A stretch of DNA of 64,000 nt from Trichobilharzia szidati (Eukaryota > Platyhelminthes > Trematoda > Strigeidida > Schistosomatidae), in contig OX235271.1 of assembly GCA_944472155.2 (NCBI GenBank), positions 82,597,256-82,661,255 of the forward strand. Reading direction: 5' to 3'. The notes under the pieces were generated by a model. It worked only from the letters and a program-made list of their open reading frames with translations. It made no database searches and was not told where the DNA came from. Shown one piece after another: positions 11,490-22,559 of the stretch. Positions within the stretch are counted from its first letter, which is position 1; each line of letters begins with the position of its first letter. The translations under genes were made by a program, and so were the position numbers.

Positions 11490-11910
11490 TGGCTTTATTG
11501 CATATCCCCCCCTAAATGGAGCATAGGCAATTATATGACATATCCCTTTTTGAAGTGGCGCCACCTAATTTATCCAGTGTGTATTGTCGCATTTCAATAA
11601 ATAGGTCAGATGATATACTAGGATGATTTCATCAAAATGCAAAAATATACGTTTCACTTTTGAACTTACTGCATCCTTTAATCCATTACATACCACAGAT
11701 ATCAGTAACAAGCCTAATTTTTTGACAAAAAGTGCAGTAAATGTAACGCAGTTCAAAACAATAATGCCGCCAATAATATTTACACCAAAAAACATTTTTT
11801 AAATGCCAAATTTCATTTAAAAAGCTTACACAAAAACATACAACTTATCATTAAACCACCATAGTAATGGACTATGATGCTACAGTTAGTTGGGATATGC
11901 AATAAAGCCA
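11490..11910. mobile_element. MITE-like element with 19-bp perfect inverted ends
   Basis: The left end 'tggctttattgcatatccc' (11490-11508) is the exact reverse complement of the right end (11892-11910), giving a 421-bp unit. A chance 76-residue ORF on the minus strand inside shows no motif. No clear target duplication is visible at the flanks. It is likely a non-autonomous DNA transposon or foldback repeat; the family is unknown. Confidence 0.5.
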
Positions 11911-12104
11911 CTATCTACGGAATTTTTTGGTTTTGAGGAAACGGAGAAAAAGCATAGAAGTTTATTAGAACATGCTATGGAGAGAACAATATTCCTTCAA
12001 GTGATGCAATACCGTTTATTAATTTACCCTAAAGACTCTACACAAGGAGTGAATACTTTGCAATAGAATATGTTGAGAATTCTGCAATATATATTAAAGG
12101 TTAC

Positions 12105-12420
12105 AGGATTTCATCACGAGCTGACATCGGTTAGAGAACCATTGGAAAACCTGAGAGTACTGGACAGCTGTTTTGTCCTAGATTGGACTCTTAAGCAATA
12201 CGCACCCACAGTAGTTCGAACCCGGGACCTTCTGGTCGCAAGGCGACCTCGTAGAACATTAAGTCTTTGGGACCCGATCCAATGACCAGCCCATGAATTC
12301 CAGCTTTTGCCAATTCACAACATAGCTGGAATGTTAGCCAATATCTTCGGCGAGTATTTGTCCTCACACCCGACCTGCTGCACCCTACCGGTCACGACTT
12401 TCCACTGGAAGCCAGGTAAC
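12105..12420 (-). mobile_element. SINE-B copy (minus) of an inverted composite
   Basis: Minus strand: leader, head with B box 'gggttcgaactac'-type text, and a ribozyme-like motif at 12202-12157. The motif has helix I CAGTAC intact, core CTTAAGA and AAAA in place of GAAA, so it is presumably inactive. The tail ends 'ggatttcatcacgagctgac' in + orientation. Confidence 0.75.
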
Positions 12421-12469
12421 TACCTACCTGAATTGGGCCAGTCGCTAGTGAGCATCTCGTTGATATGCA

Positions 12470-12635
12470 ACTATTGTTCCTGGGTTCGAACCCTGGTGAA
12501 TGCGTACTGATAAAGAGTCCCAAACCGGGACGAAACATCTGTCCAGTACTCCCTACAGGTCTTCCAGTAGTCCTCTAACTGATGTCAGCTCATGACTGAG
12601 TCCTGTAACCAATCAATCAAATCCCTGCAAACCAA
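12470..12635 (+). mobile_element. SINE-B copy (plus) of an inverted composite
   Basis: It starts in the B box ('gggttcgaaccctgg'). The motif at 12504-12549 has GTACTG, a damaged core (ATAAAGA), stem-loop II, GAAA, CATCTG, TC and CAGTAC. The end 'gactgagtcctgtaacc' is the inverse of the start of the 12105 copy, so the whole 12105-12635 block has inverted ends. Confidence 0.75.
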
Positions 12636-12639
12636 TACT

Positions 12640-12940
12640 TGAGTATATTAAAGGATTTTTCAAAATAAAGTTATGGCTATTATATTATTATGTATGAATA
12701 AGACTGTGAAATACTGAGGAATTTGTTTAAAAGAAATGGAAACAAAGTAGAATGTCCAAGTGACCAATAAAACTAGATATTTAAATAACTGACTATTCTT
12801 TGCTAACTTATATAAACTCACTCGACAGCAAAAATAAATAGATAAAATCCATTTAGGTAAGCTAATTTTGAAAGAATAGAAAACACGACAGTATCAAAGT
12901 TAAACAATATTAATATATAAATTGACTAAGAGATAGTATG
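12640..12940. other. Non-coding DNA, nothing recognised
   Basis: AT-rich, with no feature supported. Confidence 0.4.
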
Positions 12941-12944
12941 TCAG

Positions 12945-13760
12945 TCTAAGGTAAGTAAATGGAAGTAGACTTGCCTCTTTGGGAAGATGTCAACCTCGTT
13001 AAATATGCTGATAAACTGACTGTCTCGTTGCCATTTACGTCCCAATCTGACTGTTCCAAAGTGAATAGCTTTTTGTAGGATATAAGCCATTGGTCTAAAC
13101 TAAATAGTGTTATGCTAAATCCTTCAGGCATAAACTTGATCTACACGAACTAGTTCGTTCACATGGGGACTGTAGCTTAGAAGGCACTGAAACAGAAACC
13201 ACGTCAAGTACTAAACACCTTAGGATAGTTCTTTCTACTGACCTTTCTTGTTCATCCTGTATCTCGTTGATGTCTAAGTAAATGTTCCATCTAACCTTCT
13301 TTTTTAAGAAGTTAACACAGTCAGGTATCACTCAGCCTCTACTTTTACAGTTTGTTAACTCTTGTATCCTTGCTATTATTCTTCATTACTACCTTCTAGT
13401 CTTTCATGAGTCACTCAAAAAGGACTATATCATATTGAGAAGGATATTAAACGTTGTTCATAGGTCAACCGGTGTTCCGCTAAGTCAGCTGGTTAGTATA
13501 ATAGTCATCAGACACCTGAACTCATGTGAAAAGTGGATTAGATCTAATATTGTCTGAATCTCAGCATCCTCTTTATTCACAACTCCCCCCTGCTTCTCAT
13601 CACGTGGGACGAGAAGTTAGTACAAAAGATTATATGCTCACCCAACTAAGTACAAAAACTTAACAATACCTTATTTGGCCCACTCACGTTCTATGTGATA
13701 GAGGAGTTAAGCGTGAAACTTATAACTTATTATGCAATTAGCAAAATAAATGACTCTTTG
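12945..13760 (+). pseudogene. Jockey/CR1-like LINE reverse-transcriptase relic
   Basis: The + strand reads VKYADKLTVSLP near 12990, then FKKLTQSGITQPLLLQF and NSCILAIILHYY with LKKDYIILRRILNVV at 13300-13460. These match, in order, the segments KYADDLTVSVP, KKLRHSGITQSLLILF and KKDHIILRRTL of the long ORF at 51238-52581. The catalytic YADD has become YADK and several frame breaks are present, so it is a dead relic of the same LINE family. Confidence 0.8.
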
Positions 13761-13829
13761 ATCTTCTCTTCTTTGCAATTTATGGTAACACTATTCCAGT
13801 TATCTTATAATTTTAGTTATTACTGTCAT

Positions 13830-13975
13830 TCCCTACTTTTCGTGCGTTGAGGTTTCTGTAACACTTTGACCGGTCTTGTGTGGTACGGTCGCTAGCCCCA
13901 CTCCCGACCCTCCCTCTTTACCCGGGCTTGAGACCAGCTAGAAAACTAGCGAGCTAGTAAACTAGCCGACTGCTG
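13830..13975 (-). mobile_element. SINE-A tail type II fragment (minus)
   Basis: Text such as 'ggtcgctagccccactcccg' with 'accctccctctttacccggg' is the complement of the type II tail. The tRNA head is missing or unrecognisable. Confidence 0.5.
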
Positions 13976-14220
13976 AACAAATATGTAAGAGAAAATGTAG
14001 ATGGATCAGGCATACGTTGAAGAGGCCATTGAATGACATCGCGCACCAGGCCTTCGCTCGAGTGGAATCTCAACGGGAAGCGACGAGTGGGTCGTCGGTG
14101 CGAGGGTGACATGGGGGAGATCGTGTGGCTAGTCAGCTGAAGAGGACAGCAGAAAGTGGAGATGTGTTGTTGAAGCCCTATTCTTCACTTGGAACCCAAG
14201 AGAATAATAAAATAATACTC
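13976..14220 (+). mobile_element. RTE-like LINE 3' end
   Basis: The C-terminal reading GHTLKRPLNDIAHQAFARVE is worn. It is followed by the tail 'gaagccctattcttcac' and 'ggaacccaagagaataat', ending in an (AAT)-like run. It is a 5'-truncated copy of about 245 bp. Confidence 0.75.
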
Positions 14221-14289
14221 CTTGTACCTTTTTAAATAATTGTTACTGCTAGTAGTAAAAAGTTGCCATTATCCCTTTTGGTTACCTAT

Positions 14290-15300
14290 ACCGTGTAATG
14301 TTTGTTGTTGTTGTGTAAATCAGATGCAATATTTTACCAAAGGCTGAGAATTTCATGCAATTTCATGATTTTAAACGGCATGTTACTAAGTCATTCAAAA
14401 GACATTAGATTTATAAGAGAACTAAAATTTGGACAAATTTCCTCCAACGTATTTGAACAGACCAACAACATGTCGGTTAATCTCACTCTTCCATATTGTA
14501 TCAGAAGTACTGTTTTGGAGCAAAGCAAGTTATTATTATTATTATTATTATTAAGTAGTGTGATCAGATCATCATAGATAGATAGGTTTATAGGGCTTGT
14601 TCACACCACAGTAATAGAAACGTTGATTGACGTTATAAAACGCCTGTAGGTTAAACGACATGTTGCTAGGGTTATTCTAGTCAAAACTTGATTAAGTGTG
14701 TTCAAATACTAATTCTCTCATAATCTCACGTCTTTTGAATGACTCAGCAACGTGTTGTTTACTATCAGACGTATAAAGCATGTTTACTACCACTAAAACT
14801 ACAATGGCATTCAAACACAGAGCTATGAATGAACTAGAATTTGGACATATTTAATCTAATCTGTATGTAAGTAATACAATGACAATATATGTTGACTACA
14901 TGCCTCCTAAAAAGATGACATTTACAAAGACAACAAAGCACATTTTACAAAATAGATCAAAACTAATGCTATGATTATATATAAATAGCACAGTAATGTA
15001 AGCATAAATGTTTCACACTATAACTTTCTGTTTTGACTTCAATCTATTATGTCTAGTTAATGTATAAAAATCAAGCGAAGCAGTAACAATAATCTCAACC
15101 ACTAGTTTTTATACTTCAGATATGTGTGTATATATTGTTTTTCAATACATCATTTGATGTCAAGAGACTGACAGTATGAGGTGTATATTGTTAGGTTATT
15201 CAAAAGCATTAGAATAAATTTGTCCAACTTCTAGTTCACCTATATTCTCATATGTTTGGATGACTAAGTAATATATTTTATACCAAAAGCCGACATCACA
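14290..15300. repeat. Cluster of four related repeats in alternating orientation
   Basis: The unit at 14330-14460 (+) has 'agtcattcaaaagac', 'ataagagaactaaaatttgg' and 'acaaatttcctccaac'. It recurs as the reverse complement near 14690-14770, forward near 14815-14870, and as the reverse complement at 15190-15300. The part at 14478-14555 resembles the SINE-A type I tail ('ccatattgtatcagaagtac') and ends in (ATT)n. The element type is unknown. Confidence 0.55.
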
Positions 15301-16190
15301 GTATCCTGACGTATTAGTTTTGTTATTATTATTCATGTTAGCAAAGTCCACTGTCGCTATAATTAGCGGTATTGTCAAAACATGACATTAGAGCCACTCT
15401 GATAAATAATCCTATCATCAAATAATGTATTAATATTGTCCGCTAGCATTAACTTAAATTTTTGATCTATGTAACTAGGGTTGGAAATCATGTGATGCGC
15501 ATAAGATTGGCGTCTGAATGGTTTAATGTGCTATAGGGGTACGCTTTTGTATGGAGACAATACCTAAGAGTAAATGCAGTTGTTCGGATTGTCTTCAAAG
15601 CCACTTTCAATAACGGCCGAAATTGATGCTTTTCTAGGTTAGAACAGACTTGTAATGGATACGATGTTACCATTTTAACTATACTCTTATGCAGATATGT
15701 ATGTCTTAATACTGAATTATATTACTGTCATATTGTAACTGATAGGGTAGCGGAGAGGTATTTCGTAGCAGAACTGTTTATTTAGCAAAATGATGTACGG
15801 TTGTGGTAAATGCAGAAACTATTAAATCGAAATTCCCATTTGTACAAATTATTTATACTCTTCTTCTTTTCTATACTTTTCATGCCTTTTATATTGTTTC
15901 ACAGAGATCTTTCATTTCTCCTCTTTGTAACTTCTCAATCCATTGCTCTGATGCTACTCAACATTCTTGCATACTACTTACAAAATCTTATCAGTAGCAC
16001 AAGACATAGTGTTTGGTTGAGCAAAGATTAATAAAGAAAACTATTTCCACACCTATCTAATTTAATTATTTATTAATTTACTAATTAGTAATGTTTAAGT
16101 CAGCTCTGTTTAAGACTTTATTCGTTCATATGGAAGTCAAAAAGTTGGCTAATTCATTCGAGATTAATAGTCGAAATCCTTTGTGCAAGA
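15301..16190. other. Non-coding DNA, nothing recognised
   Basis: The two overlapping + ORFs at 15803-16031 are hydrophobic by AT bias and share one region in two frames. Neither is convincing. Confidence 0.4.
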
Positions 16191-16199
16191 CCTTTATTG

Positions 16200-16800
16200 G
16201 TTATAAGATACTACCAAGTAGGTTAACCAGGGATTGAAAACGAAATGGCGAAATGAACAGACACGTTGCTTCAGCGATCAAGATATGCTGTATCACTGTA
16301 TGGTTTTATAAGGCATTCACTTGTAATGTAGAAGATTCATCTGTATTCAACAATTTTAATGTATGCTCCGTAATGTTAGATGTACTGATGATTGTGGGAA
16401 TTTCGATAAAGAAAGAAAGATCAAATGTGCAGTATAAATGATATCATTCTACTTCATAGGCTCTCATCAGCTGCAAACTACCTGAAATTACAGTGGTTAT
16501 AAATAATGACAATTACATACTTCAATGTGTGAGTGTTGGTAGAGAAAATATTGTAAAATTGATGCATTCTAAATATAAGCATTACAGTTTTCAGTCTAAG
16601 TTACAATCTATTTATATGGTTCCAAAGTAGAAAGGAGGATGGGGCGGGGGTGGCGAGAAGACAGAAAACAAAAGAATCTATAAGTGTTAGCTTATAATTT
16701 CACATAACAACTCAAGAAGGTTACAGTTCATAAGATTGAAATTTGCTCAGCTGGCTGAAATCACTAACATGGATGACTAATCAAGGTAATCTAAATACAC
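16200..16800. repeat. Terminal region of a Penelope-like element
   Basis: It lies beside the PLE coding relic and is shared with 3195-4140 and, inverted, with 4160-4440. Shared blocks include 'ctacctgaaattacagtgg' and 'aactcaagaaggttacagtt'. It contains no ORF with a motif and is probably the element's 3' or long terminal repeat. Confidence 0.55.
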
Positions 16801-16849
16801 TTACCTGAGGATATAGATTGATTACACTGTCTTTCTGTTTGCGTTAGTT

Positions 16850-17790
16850 TAGTTTGAAACACTTTCACAATTGTTTCAGCAAATCGGAATAAATTTTCTT
16901 TCCTTTGTATGTTTAAAATTTTGAAGGATTTGGAGATGTTGACGAAATGACCCATATCCACAACAAGGTGTCTGGTGATTGCACTTTACGAATATCTGCT
17001 TCCCTTTAGGTATATGTTTCTTGGGATATGATCAAGAAACCGTATAGAAGCCCTTCTTCCTGCTCTTCTAATGTACTTGCTCCTGCAAGTGCACATAAAT
17101 TTATAAATGCAGTTGGAGGTGACTTCAACAGAGTACTTATCCAGTATAGATTGGCTGTTGTATAGTTTTACTACCTCAGCTTCAAGGAAGCTTTCTTATT
17201 GCTTCTTTCATTCTCTTGTCATTTTTTTGTGATACTGCTTCTCCATTTGAATTGGAGACAAATAAACACTTTCTTCTTTTCAACAGTTGGGTATTTCATT
17301 TTCTCATCTTTTTCTTTGCTATACTTTAGGGTAAGTCCCTTGGGATACCCATTTTCCTGCATGCATTTCTGATCAAGGCCTAATACTTCTTCCACCTTGT
17401 TGGGCGGACATAGTTTCCTGACTCTGTTGTACAGTGTCCTTACTAATTCCCGCTTATAGCTTATAAGGCAGAAGCTGTTATAGCGAAGATATTCTCGGGT
17501 TTAGGTTTCTTTTCTATAGATAGACTTTTCGATTGTATTATCATTTCTGATTACACTAAAATCCAGGAAATTGAACTCATTTTCACAATCATATTCCACG
17601 GTGAGTTTAATGTTTGGGTGGATCTCATTGATCGACATTGATTCATTCGCTGATATGTTGTCTAAATTCATTATGAAATACGAACGTCTTTCTTTCATTA
17701 ACGAAATTTCTCATGGGAACTAAGTACATGAAACTGTTGGGTGAATTCTTTGCATATTTTGAACAAACTGTTATACGAAAACATATAAGT
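16850..17790 (-). pseudogene. Penelope-like retroelement: RT end plus GIY-YIG-type domain (broken)
   Basis: Reading the minus strand from about 17700, an open segment of 65 residues carries FIMNLDNISANESMS and ENEFNFLDFSVIRN. This is the F-L-D pattern at the end of the PLE reverse transcriptase. After frame breaks, the text continues RELVRTLYNRVRKLCPP (about 17440) and CKFMCTCRSKYIRRAGRRAS (about 17090). The Cys pair followed by KYIxRxGRR corresponds to the CxC...YIGxTxR region of PLE GIY-YIG nucleases. The usual G of YIG is replaced by R, and several stops are present. It is a dead copy. Confidence 0.7.
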
Positions 17791-18109
17791 ACTTAAATCC
17801 GATGATTATTTGACTTTAAAAAGTGGAAATTATTCGAAATATCATAACAAGTTCAATTATTTCTCACTTCTAGTTTGGTAATAATAGACCAATAGAAAAT
17901 CGGATGGTTCAATGTGTACTTTTATTCATTTAACTGATTCACTTAAACGCCATGGTCATGTTATACAACAATAAATCTGTTAAAGATGAGAACATTGGAA
18001 CCTAAACCAGAAGTAAGTGAAACATTAATCGACCAGTCTTATGAGATCTTTACAAGTGAAGATTAAACAAAACTTATTTACTAGCCAAAATATGATTTGA
18101 CAATGCGTC

Positions 18110-18400
18110 AAGCGTAAACTACCTCTCATGTCCACCTCTATGTGCATATACTCATTCCCATGCTCGTGTGAAGCTGATTACATTGGATGTTATAAGCGTG
18201 TTCTCCATAGACGCGTAGCTGAACACTACTTGGTTTGGTCAATGAAAGGTGAGCATAGGACAACGAAGTCTTCAATTTGTGAACACCTTCTGGAGTCAAG
18301 TCATTCAGCCCCACGTGATTTGTCCTTTAAGGTTATCTACAGTACCAAATCCAACAACTCCAAAAGCTTAAGTTTTGTCCACTAATACACAGCCAAAACT
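18110..18400 (+). pseudogene. Penelope-like retroelement, GIY-YIG-type C-terminal fragment
   Basis: The 85-residue + frame contains CIYSFPCSCEADYIG, followed by RVLHRRVAEH and ICEHLLESSHS. This is the Y-x-C-x-C...YIG...R..R..EH arrangement of PLE endonuclease domains. The upstream RT is not present in frame. Being on the opposite strand to 16850-17790, it is either a second copy or the other arm of a rearranged locus. Confidence 0.7.
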
Positions 18401-19460
18401 CTAGCTATCTATACATGAACAGAAACCAAAATTATGTTCAAAAGCGTTTTGTTAAACCTTTTTCTTTACCTTAGTCATAGCAATCTTCTTTTATTTTATT
18501 CTATTTTACCACTTGAATTCATTCCACTTCACTTCTTCTTCACCTTCCTTTATTGTTATCATTATTGTACTCTTAATTTTCTAGACAAAACTTGACCTAC
18601 TTTCAAAATGTTAACACGAATTCACTTCTTTGATAATCTTTGAAAAAGGTTTTCTATAATTCACTCACTTCAACACTACCCTCATAATACATCCTTCTAA
18701 TTTGTCTTTATTCTTATCATACATAATAAAGAAGTCGAAAATCCTTTATTTACTGTGAAAAATCACGTTTAGATGGTGACTAGGATTTACTTAAAAGCAA
18801 ATCATATTATACTGTAAACACTTAATTTTAAGCATATTTTGAAGGAAGCCTTGGACAGGGATTTCAGCTAGATGCACAGTTAAGCCTTGCTTATCTGATA
18901 GTAAGCCCGGAAGATCGAAAAGATTTGGCATAAGCCTAACAATACTTCTGCTAATGGAACTTCAAAGCTTGAAGACTGAAGTCATAGATTCCATTCCGGA
19001 TAAAAAGGAATGTGAAAAGAAACTAACAAATAGATATTTTGTACAGTTCTAGTCCTTATATTCTCTTAAATTCTCTTTCGTGCACTATTAATTAGCATTG
19101 TAGAGGTTGAATTTTTCAATGAGCACGAGGGATATGATGATATGATAGTACATGTATTTTAATAGTAGCCAACTAGAAACCATTCACGATGATAATACAC
19201 TAATGTGTCAAATGGCAAGGATGCTTGATCGTGTACCTTGATTTTAATCGGTTGACTTAAACAATGAAGGTCAAAACCCACTTTTGAATGGTGAAAGCTA
19301 TAGGCTAATAATATTGAAGAAATTATTCACTGACACGGTATAAATCGATTACACAATTAAACAACATTTTATCATATCTGTTTTTGTGGTTCTTCCAAAT
19401 TATTTTACTGACTGACTTGGTAGACTGTAAAAGCACTTAGTTTTTTGCATAATTCTTTTT
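18401..19460. other. AT-rich non-coding DNA
   Basis: It may include the 3' flank of the PLE fragment above. Nothing else was recognised. Confidence 0.4.
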
Positions 19461-19464
19461 CGAG

Positions 19465-19800
19465 TTTGACTACGGATTGATATCAGTAAGAGGACCATTG
19501 AAACCACCAGGGAGTACTGGACAGCCATTTTTTCCTCCTAGTTCGGGACTCATCATCAGTACGCACACACTCGGTTTCTAACCCAGGACCTTGCGGTTAC
19601 AAAGCAAGCTCATTTACCATTCAGCCAATATGACCCAATTCAATGCCCAGTCCATGAATTCTAACTTCTGCCAATTCGTGATTTAGAGCGACCACCAACC
19701 AGTGTCATCGGCGGGGACTCCATGCTCATTTCCGACTGGATGGCCCTCACTGCTCATGACTTCTCACTCCAGGAAACTTCATTCTATAACCAGTCACTAG
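19465..19800 (-). mobile_element. SINE-B copy (minus) of an inverted composite
   Basis: The minus strand has the full leader ('agaattcatggactgggc'-type), the tRNA-like head and a motif at 19562-19514. The motif has helix I GTACTG/CAGTAC, ATGATGA-type core text, a GAAA and TC. Three extra bases near the core make it non-canonical. Confidence 0.75.
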
Positions 19801-19915
19801 CGTACTGCCGATGAGTCCAAAACTAGGAGGAGGAAATAGCTGTCCAGTACTCCCTGTGTCTGGTTTTCAATGGTTCTCTAACTGATCAGTCCATGGTCAG
19901 ACTCAAAAAAGCATA
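19800..19915 (+). mobile_element. SINE-B ribozyme half (plus) of an inverted composite
   Basis: Only the 3' half is present. The motif at 19802-19850 reads GTACTG, CCGATGA, stem-loop II, GAAA, TAGCTG, TC, CAGTAC. It is followed by 'ctggttttcaatggttctc'. It abuts the minus copy tail to tail, with no leader or head. Confidence 0.75.
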
Positions 19916-20134
19916 AAAAATTATCTTTCTTAAGCTTTATGCCGTCATTTACTTACAAGCAAGATGAGCAGATTTGCACAATGGTAGTTCAAAAGAAGCT
20001 AAGATTTACCTTTAGTCAACTGTCATAGAAAATAATATTTGTATTAAATGTTTGTGATTACAATTAGCTCTGACTGAATACTAACGAACCTGATTATATC
20101 AGCAAAGTGGCAGTTGTTAGAATTTCATACTCTG

Positions 20135-20240
20135 CAGAAATACTTATATGGATGGAGGCAATCGTCAGCAAGTCTTGAACCTAGGTTTCGTGCTAGTAGG
20201 CACTCATCAGCAAGGTGCACTTGTAATCTTCAAGAAACTA
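20135..20240 (-). mobile_element. SINE-C 3' half (minus)
   Basis: Only the ribozyme-bearing half of SINE-C is present ('ttgcctccatcc...' complement at 20150 and the motif at 20217-20171). The tRNA head is missing. Confidence 0.7.
20171..20217 (-). ncRNA. Hammerhead ribozyme with canonical core (SINE-C)
   Basis: On the minus strand, CCTTG is followed by CTGATGA (20210-20204), matching every invariant core base. Next are GTGC and GCAC as helix II with a 6-nt loop, GAAA (20189-20186), palindromic CCTAGG as helix III, TT as the UH element, then CAAG pairing with CTTG. Helix I has four clean pairs and then mismatches. GUU is a known permissive hammerhead triplet. This is the best-preserved core in the window; activity is untested. 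Confidence 0.75.
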
Positions 20241-21038
20241 ATTAGTAATTAAAAAAATCATATGACAAAATGTTCAAATCCCAAGTCATTAAAAACAATT
20301 AACACAGATACAAATTGACAATCGATCACGACAATGATTGTCAGGAGGTAAAATTATGTCATTCATGCAGAGAATACAAATAAATCCAACTCGTATTAAA
20401 GCTTACATTGAAGATGGCGTCTAGGAAGACAACGGAAGCTCCCCAATGAAAGGAGTCGGCTCAGAAAACTCAACCAAATAAAAATTACTCACCTGAACTA
20501 CGAATTTCCGCTAATATTTCAAAGACAGTATCTAATGTTTATCATTACTGACTTCTCAGAAATCTTGAAAACATTGAAAAGGTGGCTAAGATAAACTGTC
20601 AGTAAATTTTTTTACTGATTGGCCTAAACATACCCAACGTATAGTTTCTCAACAGACTAAATGATTGCTTACTATGTGAAGTGCATGATAAAGCACCCTC
20701 AGCTGTCATAAGCTATCGACTGAACTGTTCAAGGTGATTAACCTCAAGACTTCTGGCTAGTGAGTCTGGAATTGTATACATAACTGAAATGTTAAGGTAA
20801 TTATTGGTAACTGGTATGGTGAAATCAGGTGATTGGTGGACAGGTAACTACAATGTCAATAAATGTCTTCATGATGATCAACTGCTTATCAGTATCGGTT
20901 GAATTGATGAGAAGGAAGTGATAATTATTCACAATTCTGTTACTTAATGACATATTGTACTAGATGAGAGGTTGTTTTTCAGCATTAGAAGACAGAATTA
21001 CTCATTAACTTACATAGATGTTATTAAGTATAACAATA

Positions 21039-21053
21039 ATAATAATAATAATA
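21039..21053. repeat. (AAT)n microsatellite
   Basis: About five AAT units. Confidence 0.8.
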
Positions 21054-21104
21054 GACAGTTACTTTGTGCAGATGCTTCGACAATGTCTGGGCATGTAATT
21101 AGGA

Positions 21105-21278
21105 GTTAATTGGTGGATGATGACTAGCAGTGGAATCCAGGATGCTCATTTCGTCCTATCTGGTACGGTGGGAACATCATCACTCCTTGTAGAATGCAGG
21201 TAAATCTAGATGACGAGTCCCAAATAGGACGAAATGCTCATCCTGGATTCCACTGCTAGTCATCATCCACCAATTAAC
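21105..21278. repeat. Inverted pair of Sm-alpha-type hammerhead segments
   Basis: Arms 21105-21159 and 21224-21278 are 55 bp each and are reverse complements except for two bases in the centre of helix III. They are separated by 64 bp. Each arm contains the ribozyme 3' half ('aggacgaaatg', 'catcctggattccac'), in opposite orientation. Confidence 0.85.
21196..21256 (+). ncRNA. Sm-alpha-type hammerhead ribozyme copy (core base changed)
   Basis: The sequence matches the known Schistosoma hammerhead closely. A 'gcagg' arm and 'aatctag' make helix I with 'ctggatt' (21243-21249), and helix II is GTCC/GGAC with loop CAAATA. Then come GAAA (21231-21234), TGCTCA as helix III and TC before the cleavage site. 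A CCACTGC segment provides the helix I loop partner. The core reads ATGACGA rather than CTGACGA. Losing C3, which pairs with G8, probably inactivates it. Confidence 0.85.
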
Positions 21279-21289
21279 TTCATCATTAT

Positions 21290-22200
21290 AACCAGACTTT
21301 TCCAATATCGGTCTCCTGGCAGTTTTGTATTAGTGTTTATCGACCAATAGAAACACTTATCAATGATAAAGGAGGTCATTCTAAAATAATTTGAAAAAGA
21401 AAATTCACTATTGTTATTCTTAACAACAATAATAGTTCATTAAAGAACACGAAATTCTCATGAATGTTTGTCTTCTCCTACCAATATACTACTGATTTGT
21501 TATCTAGTAGTCTATCTTCCATATTGATTATGCCAATTCACCCACCCGGATTTTGGCAACTGCCTCTGTATAACTTTGTTCTTTGAAAAACTATTCAGTA
21601 CATATTTATAACTCTGCCAAAAATCCATGTGTCATGCTGCATAGCCTAAAAGTAGATGAGTCACTACTTCAATATGTGGGTGTGTAAGCAGCTTTATATG
21701 CAGGAGATTAGGGAAAATACAACATTTAACAAATGGTAACTACAACGCCCACTCATTAATACTCAGGCAGTAAACTCAGACCACTCAGTTGTCATAATGA
21801 TGTTTAGATTTTGGATACGTTCAGTGCAAGTTGGAAACATGAATCTAACTATACACTGTGATGAAAAAATAGAGACTTATACAAATGAATCATCAGTAAA
21901 ACTCCATAGATTGATGAATATAGGTTACAGTGTGTAGTTTAAGGTATATTTATACAGTGCGTTTAAAATCCTATTCATCGTTTATTTCGTTGCCTTCTCA
22001 TTAGCCGACTACAGTCTAAAGAAATGAATCAAGTTTATGTAGCGAACAGTTTTAATGTACTTGTAAGTGTGACATGTAAGCAGTTAGCAGGAGACTCTAT
22101 ACTTAATAAATAGTGTTCAGAAATTATACTTATGTAGCTTATGCACAGAAGTTTCAAGGTCAAACAAAAATTAACACTTCGATAAAAGAGTTGCTTTGTA
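21290..22200. other. Non-coding DNA, nothing recognised
   Basis: No supported feature. Confidence 0.4.
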
Positions 22201-22204
22201 AGGA

Positions 22205-22430
22205 CTAGATTTGCTTAAACGAGTTTGAACGCGGATTAATATCAGTTAGAGAACCATTGAAACCACCAGGGAGTACTGGACAGGTGTCTCATCCTACTTT
22301 GGGGGATCATCGGCAGTACGCACTCACTGGGGTTCAGACTCAAGACCTTCAGGTTATTAGGCCAGCTTGTAAACCATTCAGCCACTGAGACCCGATTCAA
22401 TGGCCCATGAATTCTAACGATACAATGGCC
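22205..22430 (-). mobile_element. SINE-B copy (minus)
   Basis: Minus strand: worn tRNA-like head (the B box has lost its TTCGA), then a motif at 22319-22273 with GTACTG, CCGATGA, a short stem II and CAGTAC. The GAAA is changed to GAGA. It ends with 'tggttctctaactgatatt'-type text. Confidence 0.7.
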
Positions 22431-22559
22431 AGTGGGTTGTATAATAAAGACAAGAAATGGATACGTTGGTGAGTAACTAATAGGTTGAGTAACAAAGTGA
22501 TGAACTCAACTCAAATTATAAAAACAGAGGAAAAGTAGAATTAAATTATAGCGAAGGGA

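Noticed and set aside
13282..13557. 91-residue ORF as a host gene
   Set aside because: It matches the C-terminal segment of the LINE at 51238-52581, so it is a retrotransposon relic.
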